A stretch of 64,000 bases of DNA from contig CM075675.1 of assembly GCA_037962975.1 (NCBI GenBank), positions 7,822,001 through 7,886,000 on the forward strand. The letters are read 5' to 3'. Numbering within the stretch: position 1 is the stretch's first letter; every line of letters starts with the position of its first letter. Made by a program: the position numbers and the translations under genes. Source of the stretch: Clitoria ternatea. Lineage: Eukaryota; Streptophyta; Magnoliopsida; Fabales; Fabaceae. Below the pieces are notes generated by a model. The model was not told the origin of the DNA. It saw nothing but the letters and a program-made list of their open reading frames with translations, and did not search any database. Below, one piece after another: positions 11,701 through 24,456 of the stretch.

Positions 11701-12318
11701 TGCACATTTGATGTTAGGAATTGATAATTTAAGGGATTCGAGTTAGGAATTGAAAATGATTCATTTTAGTTGTATTTCAATTTTATGAATTAAACCTTAG
11801 AATTGGAAGTCTGTTTATTAAAAAACTTTCAAACATCATAATCAAAATTCTAAAACTCCCAGTTCCAAATCTTAATTTCATACTAAATTAGGACACCAAA
11901 GAGTCATTAATAATTTTATCGATTAGCAAAGATATAATATTGTCCACATTCAAGAAGAATATTGTCACGATTGTGTCTCCAAACAAAGTGATCACGTTAA
12001 ATGTTTTATTATCATGTGCATAAGTTCATTGTTTTAGCTGAAGAATTCTGGCCTGCAATAAAATGATCAAATTGACTTATATAAAATAAAATAACATAAA
12101 TCAAACAGTAGAGCCATCTTAATCAGGGGCCGTCAATGTTCTTGACAAGCTTAGCCATCTTTATCCACATCTAGCCACGAACTACTTATTGTACAAAACA
12201 CACCATTGGCAAATTAACAATGTCAATGTGACATGTCAGTTATAGATAAATTTCAATCATTACATCTATATTTATATTAATATAGCTCTGTCATCAATTA
12301 AATAAATTTGTTCTATTT

Positions 12319-12363
<45 letters not shown>

Positions 12364-12752
12364 TTTAAATGATGAGTTATCGGTTACCCTTATTTAGAGT
12401 TTTGTTTTTCGTTTATATGATATATATTCTTCATAAAAATTTTATTCAAGGCAAGAACATATATCCACCGTGAAAAGACTTGGCAGAGGTTATTTTAACA
12501 CACAACTTTATAATTGAGATTTTATTTCAAAGAAATTAACACATGCATAATATAAATGTGTATTGATTCATCTTAATCCAATCCTCTGGATTATAGTGAG
12601 TTAAATATTTTATTTTTAATTTAAAAGTTAAATATCTATCATAAATATATATTAATTTGTCTAAACTAACACATTTGATAAGTGTTGAAGCTGAAGTGAG
12701 ATACAATCTTCATTCAAATCATATAGAAAATATCTATTATTTTTTGATTAAC

Positions 12753-12793
<41 letters not shown>

Positions 12794-12794
12794 C
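11701..12794. other. AT-rich intergenic DNA with two TA microsatellites
   Basis: No gene is seen. Long TA repeats lie at about 12326-12362 and 12757-12789; the second directly precedes the next solo LTR. Confidence 0.6.
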
Positions 12795-13596
12795 TGATCC
12801 GGTCTGGATACCGACTCCTAAACTAAGACGTCATCTTGGCTGTTCTGTAAGGTCAACCAGTATAACAGGTCAATATCCGGACTGTAAAGACACCATGTTA
12901 GGTGTCCTTCCTTCACCGGTCATCCGAGGTTGCACCTAAGACACAGGATACTTGATCCATTCTCGTTCTTCTGTCACGTATAACTGTTTGCCTCAGTGCT
13001 ACGATAAGATAAGTGGAGTCATCACTTATCAAGATAGATACCCTGCACAGCGGAATATGTCTATATCATTCACTGAAAGGTGCAAAGCACAATTACAGGC
13101 GTGATATAAGGAAAAGGTGGATTATCCCCATTCCTGTGTCAGAATCATACACTGATCATTGACCTACCCTCGATCGTACACTGAGCATCGAACTACTCTG
13201 ATTGATACGCTGCACACGGCATCAGAGCCTCTTGGCCCACTTGCACCCAACGATTTATTTTCCACGTTCAACTATAAATAGCATATTCTCCTACACATGC
13301 AAGGTTACGTTGTTCTTACTCTTATCATACTATTACATTGCTTAAGTATTCCTTGAGTTTTCATCCACTCTACTAACTTGAGCGTCGGAGAATCTTCGCA
13401 GGTGACATCACTTTTCGCCCCTGTCAACACGAAACTTTGGTGTGAAGGATCTCCAGGGCAACAAGACCGGTCTCTCCCACTGAGAGGTCGGATTATAATA
13501 CCAGATACCCACTGTACCGATGTACAAATATCCAAATCACCAACTTTTGTGGCTGATTCACACACCAGATCATAGACCCCGATTCAGACCAGTTCA
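12795..13596 (+). repeat. Solo LTR of an 0.8-kb family (copy A)
   Basis: The 802-bp unit starts TGATCCGGTCTGGATACC and ends GATTCAGACCAGTTCA. The flanking 5 bp are GTATC (12790-12794) and ATATC (13597-13601), matching in four of five positions. It is clearly the same family as 39870-40669, sharing the motif TTGAGCGTCGGAGAATCTTC and a TATAAATA box. Such TTGAGCGTCGGAG motifs are, from memory, common in LTRs of plant Ty3/gypsy elements. No internal retrotransposon genes flank it. The three open frames between 13305 and 13717 are artefacts of the LTR. Confidence 0.87.
13273..13280 (+). promoter_or_regulatory. TATA box of solo LTR copy A
   Basis: CAACTATAAATAGC is conserved with the copy at 40346-40353 and lies about 480 bases into the LTR, as expected at the U3/R transition. 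Confidence 0.6.
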
Positions 13597-14486
13597 ATAT
13601 CCTTTTTCAAAAGTAATTCTGTTTGACCAAGAATACCCCTATTATGATGAGGATAATTTTCCTAATGGAGATTATTTTCCATTTATAAAATTTTACTTAA
13701 AAGAATCAAGTGAATAAGAATATATAGTATTTTAATTATAATTATTAGTTATTTATTAAATTATATGAATCATCATATGATCAAAAGGTTAACAGATATA
13801 TTATGCGTTGGGTGGTCCAGCTCAACAAAAGATGCCTGAATTCCAATAAAAAAAGTTAATGTCTGAATATATAGTAGGGTTGGTTATTATTTAATATATA
13901 GTAGTATAAGAGTGATTAATTATTTAATTAATGTGTTAGCTGCTGGGTCACCTGGGTTCTAACTTCTAAGCAGCTAACATATTAAGCTTAGTTGTCCAAT
14001 TTATGGGTTGACCTGCCATAACAATGATAAGATCATGATATAGCCTACTTTGAGTGTTCAGAAAGGTCATATTCATATATAAATGAATCCTACCATTAGC
14101 CAATAACTATATGATGAGCCCTTTCGATGGATATTTGTACGTCATCCAAACTCATAGACCGTCAAGGAAAATATTTAGATATTTTGGCCGGATTTAATTA
14201 AAATAAAATAATCTGTTCATTGGACGACAAATACATAAAAATATTTAATTATGTAATCATTAAACAATTTGATAATATAATGATATTGTAAATCTGTACT
14301 AGTTTTGCATGAATTGCATGGCAAATCATTCTCATGATGTCATTAAATAAACAGGCAAATTATATGGTTGGACTATTTCACCACGGGTATATATAGTTGC
14401 AAAATAAAAACAAAACAAATCTTCTTTCAATATTATATTTCCTCTGCTTGTAATAAGGGTGAGAATAGCGAAGGTAATCTATCCGG

Positions 14487-14530
<44 letters not shown>
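13597..14530. other. Intergenic DNA ending in a TA microsatellite
   Basis: No coding region is recognised. A pure TA repeat occupies about 14491-14530 and borders the fold-back element. Confidence 0.6.
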
Positions 14531-14534
<4 letters not shown>

Positions 14535-14773
14535 GATGTATCTTATGAGAAAGGTCCTTTTATATGAGAGTGAGAGGGGCTAATCTGGGCTGTACAACCA
14601 TACATGAGTGGTTGAGATTAAAATTTTAAAAAGTCACATGATCACTTAAAAGGTCACATGACTTCTTTAAAAACTCACATGATTAATCTTAATCATCCAT
14701 TGTATGGTTATATGGCCCAGATTTGCCTCTCTCACTCTTACATAAGAGAACCTTTCTCACATGATAATCCTCA
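14531..14773. mobile_element. Fold-back MITE inserted in a TA microsatellite
   Basis: The left arm begins TGAGGATGTATCTTATGAGA and the right arm, reverse-complemented, begins TGAGGATTATCATGTGAGAA. The arms stay alignable for roughly 100 bases each (shared blocks: GAGAAAGGT, AGAGTGAGAG, CTGGGC, AACCATACA). The 243-bp unit would form a long hairpin. It is bounded by TA sequence on both sides, so its TSD cannot be read. The superfamily is not determined. Confidence 0.75.
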
Positions 14774-15236
14774 TATATAGTAAAACAAATTAATTTTATT
14801 AAAAGAAGGGTATTCAAACCCTTATAATATAAAATATCACATCAAGTATCCTTATAATTTAAGTACTTCATCAAGAATAAAACTTATAATGAATTTAAAC
14901 CATTTTTTGGTTGTAAAAATCAACCTAAAAACAAAGAAATAACCTTTAAAACCACATTCTGTAGCTTTTACAAGCTCAAATATAGAAATGATATAACATT
15001 CTTCATTAAAGAAAACAATTTTGTTTCTATGGATGGTAAGTCATCTAACCAGTTGTACCATATAAGCAATTCTGCATTTGAGGAAGAGGTGGGGGGTTTA
15101 TCTACTACTTGTTTGCATATGTGGTAGTTTACGTCCATAAGGTTATGTAAAACTCTTGTTGAGACAAACGTTTTTTTTTGACCGGGAGGCTATCATAGCC
15201 TATCATCCAAGCACACAACAACACTTTTGGAGGTAC
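14774..15236. other. Intergenic DNA, nothing recognised
   Basis: No open frame or repeat of note was found, apart from short A and T runs. Confidence 0.5.
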
Positions 15237-15560
15237 CACTTAGTACAAAAAAAAAAAAACCAACATCAGTGACAAATAATGGCTTCTCTAATCGATAGAA
15301 TTTTGTCGCTATGGGGTCCAATGACGATCATAGCGACATTACTCTTCTGGTCACTACAATTGACATTGCTAGCCACTTTAGCGACATCGAATAAGTTTCA
15401 TGGCCACTTAGCCATCGAAGACTTGCATCCCCGACATAAAAATTTTATGTCGTTGATCTCTTCACTCCACGGGTCTTTTTTTAAAAAGTTGACGCCTATA
15501 GCAACTGCTAGTATCCCATTGTTGGTGCATCACTACTTTTCTTAGTAAGGTTTGTTGTTA
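15237..15560. repeat. Possible CACTA subterminal region with GCGAC/GTCGC motifs
   Basis: The segment starts CACTTAGTAC followed by 13 A and contains several GCGACAT, GTCGCTA and related words in both orientations. This resembles the subterminal repeats of CACTA elements of the CACTA-AAAAA-GCGAC kind. It would fit as the left end of the element whose TNP2 relic follows at 15876-16588, but no matching right end was found. The 88-codon open frame (15279-15545) is read as repeat translation. Confidence 0.4.
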
Positions 15561-15875
15561 AAATGCTGGCAAGCATTGACCCCTTAACACACCGTAAAAG
15601 TTCTCCTCTAACAGACTGTTTGTGCCCTTAACAAAGACCCTATAGTTATTCGTTTACATCCCTTGACTCTATTCGACAATGATAAACTTATAGTCATTTA
15701 TAAACTAATACTTCTCATTGGTCCCCAAGACAAAGTAATAAGTAGTGGATCTTCAATTTAGTTTATGGGTTCTTGAATCCAATTAAATGAATCGTAATAG
15801 ATAATTAAATTAATAATAAATAAAGGCTTTGTTATTAATTGAACTATAAAAGACATATAAACGTAATTCAAAATA

Positions 15876-16588
15876 CCTTGTGCAAACTAAGTGTATAAAT
15901 GAGATGATATGTCATGTCTTATTTGATCATTAGTTATATCAGGTTGCACTTCTTTTAGAAAATCTGTATGCATGCTATCAAATTAAGTATTGAAGTCTTG
16001 AAGTTTAGTCAGAACTATATATTTTTGTTGTTAAAAGAAAACGAAAACACACCCATATGTAAATGAATAACTTACTCAAGATATGACTCAACTCCTTCAC
16101 AATTTTGAAGAATATATGAGTGAGCCACCATGAAGTCTCTATTATCCATGTAACAAGTGATGACTTTGCCTATGGGTCGATTAGGGTAGTTAAATATCGG
16201 GATGTGTTCACTCAACCTAGAACTTCCACCAATGTCAAGGTTGCAATGCTAGTCTTATCTCTATCTTGGTTTGAAAGTAGAATGAGGTAAATATGGTCAT
16301 TTCTTCCACTAAGTATGCCTCACAAATAGATGCCTCAATACATGCTTTGTTCTTCACTTTTTCTTTTAAAAAACAAAGGAATCTAACCTACAAAGAAAAA
16401 TAAAATCACATGTTCATGTTAGGCATAAAATTGAATCTTTTCAACCAATTATTTTGAAAAAGGAAATTTGAATTACCTTTCAAACGAATACATCCAATGA
16501 TATTGCATAGACCCATATATGGCAAATGAATTGGCAAATGCTCTATCAAGTTAAAGAAGCTCGGGGAGGGAGGGATCTATTTAAGCAT
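15876..16588 (-). pseudogene. CACTA TNP2 transposase, C-terminal relic
   Basis: On the minus strand, pieces in changing frames read KNKACIEASICEAYLVEE, then sequence corresponding to a LSIFNYP-RPIGK block, then FMVAHSYILQNCE, then QPDITNDQIRHDI. The part nearest 16588 corresponds to the FPPSFF...HLPIHLPY segment. This is the order of the C-terminal region (DUF4218-like and tail) of plant TNP2 transposases, which cut CACTA termini. Stops and frame changes show it is dead. It ends abruptly at 16591, where a different CACTA terminus begins; the rest of this gene is not continued on the far side in any part I could identify. Confidence 0.72.
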
Positions 16589-16591
16589 ATA

Positions 16592-17015
16592 CATTAGTGG
16601 AGAAAATAGGTATAAACTCGGTTAAACTGGATTTTAAACACGATTCTGAAACCGTGTTTGTTCCAACCGTGGTAATATAAGGGTTTTTAACTACGGTTTT
16701 TAATTATGTTTATAGATACTCTTTAAACATGGGTGTTCTAAACTGTGTTTAAAAGTAATGACTTTTAAACATGATTGTTTCCATAAAAATGTTTAAAATG
16801 TACACATTCAAACACGGTTATGGGCATAACTGTGTTTAAATGTTAGTACTTTTACACACGGTTATGACATAATCGTATTTAAAATGCACTATGTAATGTT
16901 TATTTAAATGTTTTATTTTAAACATTGTTATGACAACAACCGTGTTTAAAAGTCACATTTAAACACAGTTAGCGCTATAACCGAGTTTAAATATAAGGTT
17001 TTTTTTAAAAGCACG
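16592..17015 (+). mobile_element. CACTA element 3: left terminus and subterminal repeats
   Basis: The segment starts CATTAGTGGAGAAAATAGG and contains many copies of AAACACGGTT / AACCGTGTTTAAA in both orientations up to about 17,000. It abuts the TNP2 relic on its left, so the element inserted into that older transposon. The likely genes of this element are the two minus-strand pseudogenes that follow. No right terminus with the same repeats was found before 25 kb, so the element is probably truncated or rearranged on that side. Confidence 0.65.
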
Positions 17016-17439
17016 TTTGGTTTTATTCATTCCCTAAACTTGTAATGTTACACAATTAGTACAGTATATCCCTAGACAGTTCAATTGTTGCACCAATTAA
17101 TGAAAACACATGAAATAACATTAATGTTATAAAATACATAATGAGGAAAATGAATCTATATACAATGAATAATATTTACATGAATAAAATAAAATAAAAT
17201 CTAAACCCTAGGTAGAATCCTACACTAGGTACAATGAATAAACGAGAATAAAAATCCTATATTATCGAAGTCCTTACCTTATTTCATGGAAGTTTAGGGC
17301 CTATTGCTTTCTAATATGATCTACGTGTGTCTCTGGGGAGTATGACCGGTCCTGAAAGTACTGCAAACAAGACATAAAACAATTAACATAAAAACTTAAT
17401 TACTATCTGAATAAAAATTTATGGAAAATAGGCAAGCGA

Positions 17440-20128
17440 ACACTACAGTTGTCCATTCATCTACTAGATGTTTTTGGACAATGGTCATCATGGTGTGCAT
17501 GACATAATACCCATACTCATAGCTACCCCTTGCCTATGAGACTACAAGGTACATAAAATAAACATTTGGATAATGTTATTTCAAGTTTTTAGAAGTTAAT
17601 AAATAACAATGTTAGACATTTAAAGTACTTACTTTTGGGTAAACCCACTGGACTTTTTTCCTGCTAACATTTTCATGTAGTCTAGTGAATCCAGCTGCAA
17701 CCCTGTATAAGAATAAAACACATGATGAGTTAGAATCGTAGAAGAACAAAATGACGTAATTTAATTTATAGAAAGTTATTTAATATTTTGAATAAACTTA
17801 CGCCTTTACTATTATTTTAAAGTCCTGTGGAGCAGTCCTATGCAAGGAATCAAAGCATAAAGCAATTGAATCCTTCCGGACAGATCACCATGGGTTGCCA
17901 ATGAGAACTACAATGAACACTGATAAGTGGGACTACAAAATGATTAAATTAATTGATAATAATTATAGAAGAGACTCTTACTCTCTATGGCATGAGGCCA
18001 AATATACAGTCTTCTTAGACTCATACATCTAATTCTATATGTATGTCTGGGTCTTCTTCTTGTTGTTCCTGCTCCTTTGATGAAAGAGGGCTCTAAGAAA
18101 CCATAAGTTCCTTGGACATCTAACTCCACACAAATTTTATGTAGAAACCTAAAAAAGTTTACACATGGTTAACGACAAATAATATGTTAAATGAAATAAT
18201 TAAATATAAATGATATACTTATAACTCCCAAAATTGAATGACGAAGATGTTTAAAATCGTCCACCCCATCATTATCTCACACAAGTCACTCCGTGTAATG
18301 TAAAGCGGTAGTTGACTTAGGAGGCCGAACACATTTGGCTACTATGGGACCTTGATGGTGTCATCACCCAGCTCAGCCACGACAGTCCATAGCATCTAGA
18401 TCAGATCAATGATGGCCTTTGGCTTCCTTGATACTGGGCTTGCTTCGTGCTGAATAGTTAAAACATTTAACTAAATGTTTTATATGATATGAACCGTAAA
18501 CTTATAATATAATTTATGTTTGTTTTGAGAGGATACATGGGGAGCAGCAACTGATAGGAGTCTGTTGGTCCATATAAGGAAGTGTCCTAGTGCCTGCCCA
18601 ACGGTCCATATCTCTGTAGTTTCCATTGGCATAACAACATCCTCCTTAATGATCTCGATGGCAGAGACCCTTGATATACCATCAGGTAATGAATGATAAT
18701 GAATCAAAGGGACTAAGTCATACACCATGCCAGTGGTAACAGGCTCCTCCGACCCATCAATGAACAAGTTATATTGATGGGACTCCCCAGCATCGACCCC
18801 GTTGTCGTCAACTTCAGGTACAACACAAGACCCCTTCGTGCTAACCTGCCTAACTTGCATATTTACATAACAAACATAAGTTATTCAAAAATTAATGAAA
18901 TCAAATTACAACTAATGAAATAAAATGATGTATAACTAATCCAACCTATAGGTCCATCACTAGTGTAGTAGGCTCTCACTCATGGGTAAGTCAAGCCTTC
19001 ATCTCCTCATGATACTCGACCTTCACAGCAGCCATCCTCAACTCAACCCTTTGCTCCACCAACTCCTCTATAGATGGCGTCAGGGCAGGAGCCTCGTAAA
19101 AGCTTTGAAGGCCTATAGAGAAAGAATGATTAGAAACTAATAAATTAATAAAAATAAAAAATGAATAGAAACAGTGTTAAACTTATCGTGACTTTGACCA
19201 GTAGCACGCACCCTTCCAGGGTGCTCTATTCACCTGATGGCGGTAATCAATATGTCTTGTCTACCCTGGCCAACAAAAGAGCCTTGGATTGATTGCTTAA
19301 CCAAGGAATCTTGTAACCAAACAAGAGTGAGTGTCGTAAGGAATGGATGAAAAGATAAAAAAATCTTAAAACCTTTTAAGAAGCTGAATTCTTATAATTC
19401 GTTGGGTGACCTCTTGAGCTTAGGCGGAAGTATAGTCCTCACTCTTCCTAATCCTGGCCCTTTTCCATTTCTCATAGGGCGCGGATGGGGAAGGGGATCC
19501 ATAATAGTAGTGTTGTCAAGTTGGCTAACCTGACGCTGACTGCCCTTCTCCTGCGTCGTCGCTGCTCCCGTAATCAGTAACCCCCACGTGATAACCTGTG
19601 GAGGAACTCATTTTTCACACGAATAGTCTATACTTTCGTGCGTTTTACTTGTAACGAAAAAGAAAATGGGTTAGAGTTACATTTGAATTATAAATGAGTG
19701 AATCATATTAAATACCAATGTACCATAAACTCCTCGGTGTGCCTGGATACAACAAATGCATCCCAAGTCTGCTGATCTAGAAATGTGTACTTGTCTCTTA
19801 GAAACTGTCCTTGTAGCTTCCCGAAGACATACTTATAAATCACAATAGGTCAAGTAAGGATTTGTAAGATTTTGGTTACTTTAAATAGATATCATTAACA
19901 ATCATGCATACCTGGTGGTGAGAGAGGCCTTGAATGCCCTCCACCGCTTAACAATAACTCTAAGGATCTTCCTCCTCAGTGTGTCAACGACGGTATGTCT
20001 CAAGCATACTACAATTACCAAGTTAAGATGATAGAAGAAAAAATTTGGTAAAAAAAATAAAGTCATCTGGTATTTTATTACCGGAATGTCACTCTAAATG
20101 TGGTTCTTGAACACCTCCTTGATGTTGA
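17440..20128 (-). pseudogene. CACTA second gene (TNPA/Transposase_24-like with Ulp1-like protease domain)
   Basis: Read on the minus strand in order: at about 19,920-20,000, RRKILRVIVKRWRAFKASL, typical of the Transposase_24-type region; at about 19,205-19,235, IEHPGRVRATG; at 18480-18860, a 126-codon frame with ESHQYNLFIDG, EIIKEDVVMPMET and VGQALGHFLIWTNRLL, the DUF8039-like module; then YGFLEP near 18,090; then a Ulp1 (SUMO-protease) like C-terminus with the His-Trp pair at 17898-17903. The catalytic Cys of the expected SYECGYY motif reads Tyr (codon 17513-17515). Many stops and frame changes are present, some of which may be introns. In the family this protein accompanies TNP2; here it is non-functional. 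The 5' end is fused to TNP2 sequence at about 20,128. Confidence 0.72.
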
Positions 20129-21458
20129 AGATAAACACCTTTCCTTCCATGATGCAGTCGATCAGAACAGGTTCCTTTCTCATATATAGGATATGCTTTA
20201 TGACCCTTGACGCTATACCCTAATAAGTTACCATACGTTGAAAAATCATTGATCGTACAGAATAACATGACACGTAATTTGAATTATTGTCCTGAAAACC
20301 TGTCAAACACATTAACCCCGTTATCCCATAACATTTTGAGGTCTTTAACTAATGGAGTTAAGTATAAATCAATATCGTTTCTCAGTTGTTTTGGACCATA
20401 AATTATCATTTATGGCATAATATATTTGCACTTCATGCGCAACCATGGCGGCAGGTTATAAACAAACAATAAAACAAGCAATGAACTATGGTTTATGCTT
20501 AGGTTATCGTATAAGTTCATTCCATCTGTGGCTTGTGCAAGCCTAACATTTGTCGGGTCATTGGAAAATTCTGGAAATAAACTATCAAGTTTCTTCCATT
20601 GCAATCCATCTGCAGGATGCCTAAGTTGTCCATCAATAACCCTCTTATCTGTATGCCATCTTATAAGTTTTGCATCATCTGCATTGGCAAACAGACACTT
20701 TAGTCTTGGAACTATGGGTAGATACAATAACACCTTCGCAGGAGACCCTTTAGTGTAGACTGCATCAGAATCCACCTTTTTTTCTTGTATCATGACACCC
20801 TACACCTAGGATAGGGATGCAACAATTCATACTCCTAGTGGTATAGTACACAATCATTTAGGCATGCATGAATGTTCTTATACTCCAGGCCCATACGACA
20901 CAAACCTTCTTTGCCTCATAGTTACGATTTGGCAAAGTGTTACCAGCTAGGAGCATTTCTTTCAACAACTTAAGCAACCCATTGAAACTTTTATCAGTCT
21001 ACCTATTTATCATCGTTAAATTAAACAATCGCAAAACTACTGACAACCTCATGAAACTGGTGCAGTTTGAATACAAAGGCTTCTCAGACACCTCACACAA
21101 AGTCGTGTCTAGATGAGCTCTCTTAAAACTTTCTACCATCATATCATAAATCATATCCTCGAGTCGGCCATCCATGTCGACATCAATGTCATGCGTAAAC
21201 CTTTGAATTTTAGTTTGAAAAGTGCTACTTGGCATGACAACATCTTCCCCGTGCCATAACTCATAAGAAAACCATCACACAGTAGATGTTCTCATACCAC
21301 TTCTAATTCTAGTCGATACATGTTCAGCATTTTACATAAGGACAAAAATATCTTCCGTTAACCTCCTCAGTATTTTGTATTATGAATTCTATGAATGATT
21401 CAACTACATTCTCATATTCTTCACTTATACGTGATGTAGTTATCCAACTTTAATCCAT
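20129..21458 (-). pseudogene. CACTA TNP2 transposase, N-terminal and central part
   Basis: Translation on the minus strand starts plausibly at 21458 (MD, then a stop, then SWITTSRISEEYENVVES), the transposase-associated domain, with GRYFCPYVKC near 21,360. The frame 20999-21235 continues with LCEVSEKPLYSNCTSF. Next come KSFNGLLKLLKEML and LPNRNYEAKK (about 20,900-21,000). The 127-codon frame 20410-20793 holds the Transposase_21 core: VPRLKCLFANADDAK, RHPADGLQWKKLDSLF, RLAQATDGMN and YNLPPW. Beyond its stop, homology continues to a YSVKGHK block and a HHGRKGVYL block at about 20,130. It then switches abruptly to the neighbouring gene. The DDE-type transposase is therefore truncated, with its C-terminal half missing, and carries several stops. 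Confidence 0.8.
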
Positions 21459-24456
21459 ACTAATTGTTCATAATGCACATAAAGATAACATTGCTATGAA
21501 TCTCACTCTTTTTTACAAATGTGGTGGTCTTACTCATTCAGGATGAACATTTTTCTATACTTCATCACTACGTACAAGTATAGACTCTTTTAAAATTTGG
21601 TAAAAATTTTGACAGCATTTCATATTAGCCTCTAAGTAACGAAATGAAAGTGGTGACATCAAATTCAACCACAACCAAATATGCACGCAAAGAACAATAC
21701 AAAACGTTAGTAACCAAAACTTGATCCAATTTAAAAATAAGTCCTAACTTGTACATAGCAATGACATATTAAAAAAGTGTTCATCCTAAACTGTCCAAAC
21801 GATTAATTCAAGATTCAACAAAAACAATGAAAATAATTAATTTAATTACCATCTATGTAGAATCTCAAACGGGAAACTACAGTTCACTCATGTAAAGTAG
21901 AGAAATTTTAAACTCCTTACAACAATTAAATAAATTAAATCACGATAGGGTTTAGGAAATTTAATTGTTTCATGTTTGTAGAATGTGAGGTAGTTGACAG
22001 AAAGAAGTGTTGTGAGAGGAGAGAAGATGTAACGCTTATTCACTTTCAGCATCCAATTCATAGTTTCATTTTGAGACAGAGCCAAAGTAAGGTTGTTATT
22101 GTTGTTATTGTTGGAGTGGTGTGGTTGTAGTAAGCTTCTTCTTGTTCTTTTTCTTCCAGCACTTCTTGTTCCCAATAGTTTTCTAAGCAATATAGGGAGT
22201 CTTATGGGTGATCATGGTGTGACATGAGTACCACTTTAAACACTACACCCAGACATGCACCCAGACACAATATGAGAAGTGAGTAATCAAATTCTAATTA
22301 AACAACAATATAAAAGTTTCACACATGACAAGTCTAACAAGTCACACCTAATGATTACAAATTCATCCAAAATTATACGACCAAGACAATTCAAAATCTA
22401 ATACAATACAGTTGTCCTCCATGTCGTATTGAATATTGAATAGGAAACTACTAGTTTCATATAGACGTACTTACGTTTACTTACTAATTAATCCTTCCAA
22501 CTTCATGAATTAAAGTCCAAATGATGAAAACATAATTAAGTCAATATGACCCCAAATAGGTTCCTATTATTATTATAAGAGATGTAGAGCTGTTCGCTGG
22601 ACACCACACAAAAAGACTTACACCAAGTTACCAACCAGAAAAAAATGTAAAAAGTGAGGGTGTGTAGTCAAGGACTAAATTGGATATATATGTCTACAAA
22701 TGAGAGTATGTGTGGTGAGGGACTAAATTGAACTATTAAACTCCCGTTCATTAATCATCAACTCTGTGCACAATCATAAACTAATAAATACTTTTGAATA
22801 TAGATAGGTAACAAGCTTAGCAACGTAGTTTATCTAAGAAGCGATGTACTAGGTAGTATACTTGCCATAATCATATTAGTAGTAGTTATGATTGAAGTAG
22901 CTTTAGATAACCAATTTATTGTCTTTAAAGATGTTATAATTATCATTTTCTATTTCCAATATCTCTACCTTTCTATTAGACACACTTCAAAGCTTTACAT
23001 TTTAGTCCTTATACATAACAATTTTAAAAATAGTTCACTCACATTCACCCCTTTCACATATAACACTATACTACATTCATATACCCTCCACTCACATATA
23101 ACAATACACCACACTTACACACACTGCACTAAGTTAAAATAAAACATGAGACTAACAATATGTCTCATCAAAGTAATCTCTTTTTATAAGAGCTAAACTT
23201 TATGGGTTGTTGTTGTTGTTATTATTATTATTCTTGTTGTTGTTATTATTATTATTATTGTTGAAACTAAAACAAAAATTTGACTTCTTCATACCTACAC
23301 GCACACACGCATACCCACACACATATATATATAAAAGCTTTAGAACACACCAGCATCAATCCAATCCAAGTCATTAAGGAAAACTACAATCCTTTATAAA
23401 GTGTTACACAATAGGTTTCCTATAATATGAACATACTTAAAAAGGAACTCACACACAAGTACTAAGTATATATTGTCACACACACAGATAAAGAGTCACT
23501 TAACTATCACTCTACGACCTTCTGTTGTAAGTGCAATCCACTCACTTGCAACACTTCTTCTTCTCCATTTCATTATTATACACAAAGTTCACACTATTCT
23601 TGAACAGTATCAACAAAAATAGGAAGTCAATCACAATAAAGATGAGCATTGAATATTAGCATCAGAATAACATCACTAAATTTTCAAAACCATTGCCAAC
23701 ATTAGTAAATTTTTCAGTTCTCATAGTCAAAATTGAAAACTAATTAGCATTTAAAATTAAGAACTAGAATCACAATTTTTTAATTAGCTTTGAAAATTTA
23801 GAATAAGAATTAATTAACATTGAAAAGTAATCTTTTAATTAGCATCAATAACATTACAAAATTATTTAGCATTGAAAATTCAGAATCAAAATGGCAATTT
23901 TTCTTTGATATCAACACATACAATTGATTCACAATAATAGTAACTAAGACAATTCAAAATCACAAATTAGCATTGATTTCAATTTTTTCTTAACTAAAAT
24001 AGAAACAATCAAAACAAAATAAAAAAGGAGCGAGAGGCTGAGAGCGAGCTTACTATTGTTGAGAAGAGGTCGAAATGGCAAGGGGTGGTTTGGTCACTTA
24101 AACAAGGTTGTGGAGATTGGAACATGCATTAATGTTTGACAAAGACAAAACTTGAATAGTAGTCGCCAACCACACACGCCTCGTTGGTAGGGAACACAGC
24201 TACCAAAGGTGACAAATGGCACCAGAACAAAAGGGAGATGGAGAATGAAATATGATTGAGTGAGAAAGGGGCCAAAAACTGATTAAGTGTGTGAGAAATA
24301 GGGTCAAAACAGGGATCTCGAGAGAACGTGAGGGTGAAAGAGGAGAAACAATGGGTTAGGGTTTGACAAAAAAAGGAGAAAGTAAGCATGAGACAGGTTG
24401 GGATCGATTAAGTATTTTAGTTTAGCAATATAACAACTAGGGTAACTAACCCCTTC
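21459..24456. other. Non-coding region upstream of the TNP2 pseudogene
   Basis: No gene is recognised. Open frames at 21888-22190 (minus), 22888-23142 (plus) and 24129-24389 (minus) have skewed composition and no family resemblance. The phrase GGGACTAAATTG (22,660-22,730) and its rough complement TTTTAGTCC (22,997-23,005), with GTGTGTG/CACACAC-like arms, suggest a weak fold-back structure. A GTT/ATT microsatellite lies at about 23206-23262. Confidence 0.4.

Noticed and set aside
11430..11707. Two overlapping 77-91 codon minus-strand frames
   Set aside because: Thr/Ser/His-rich translation of the low-complexity island, with no domain.
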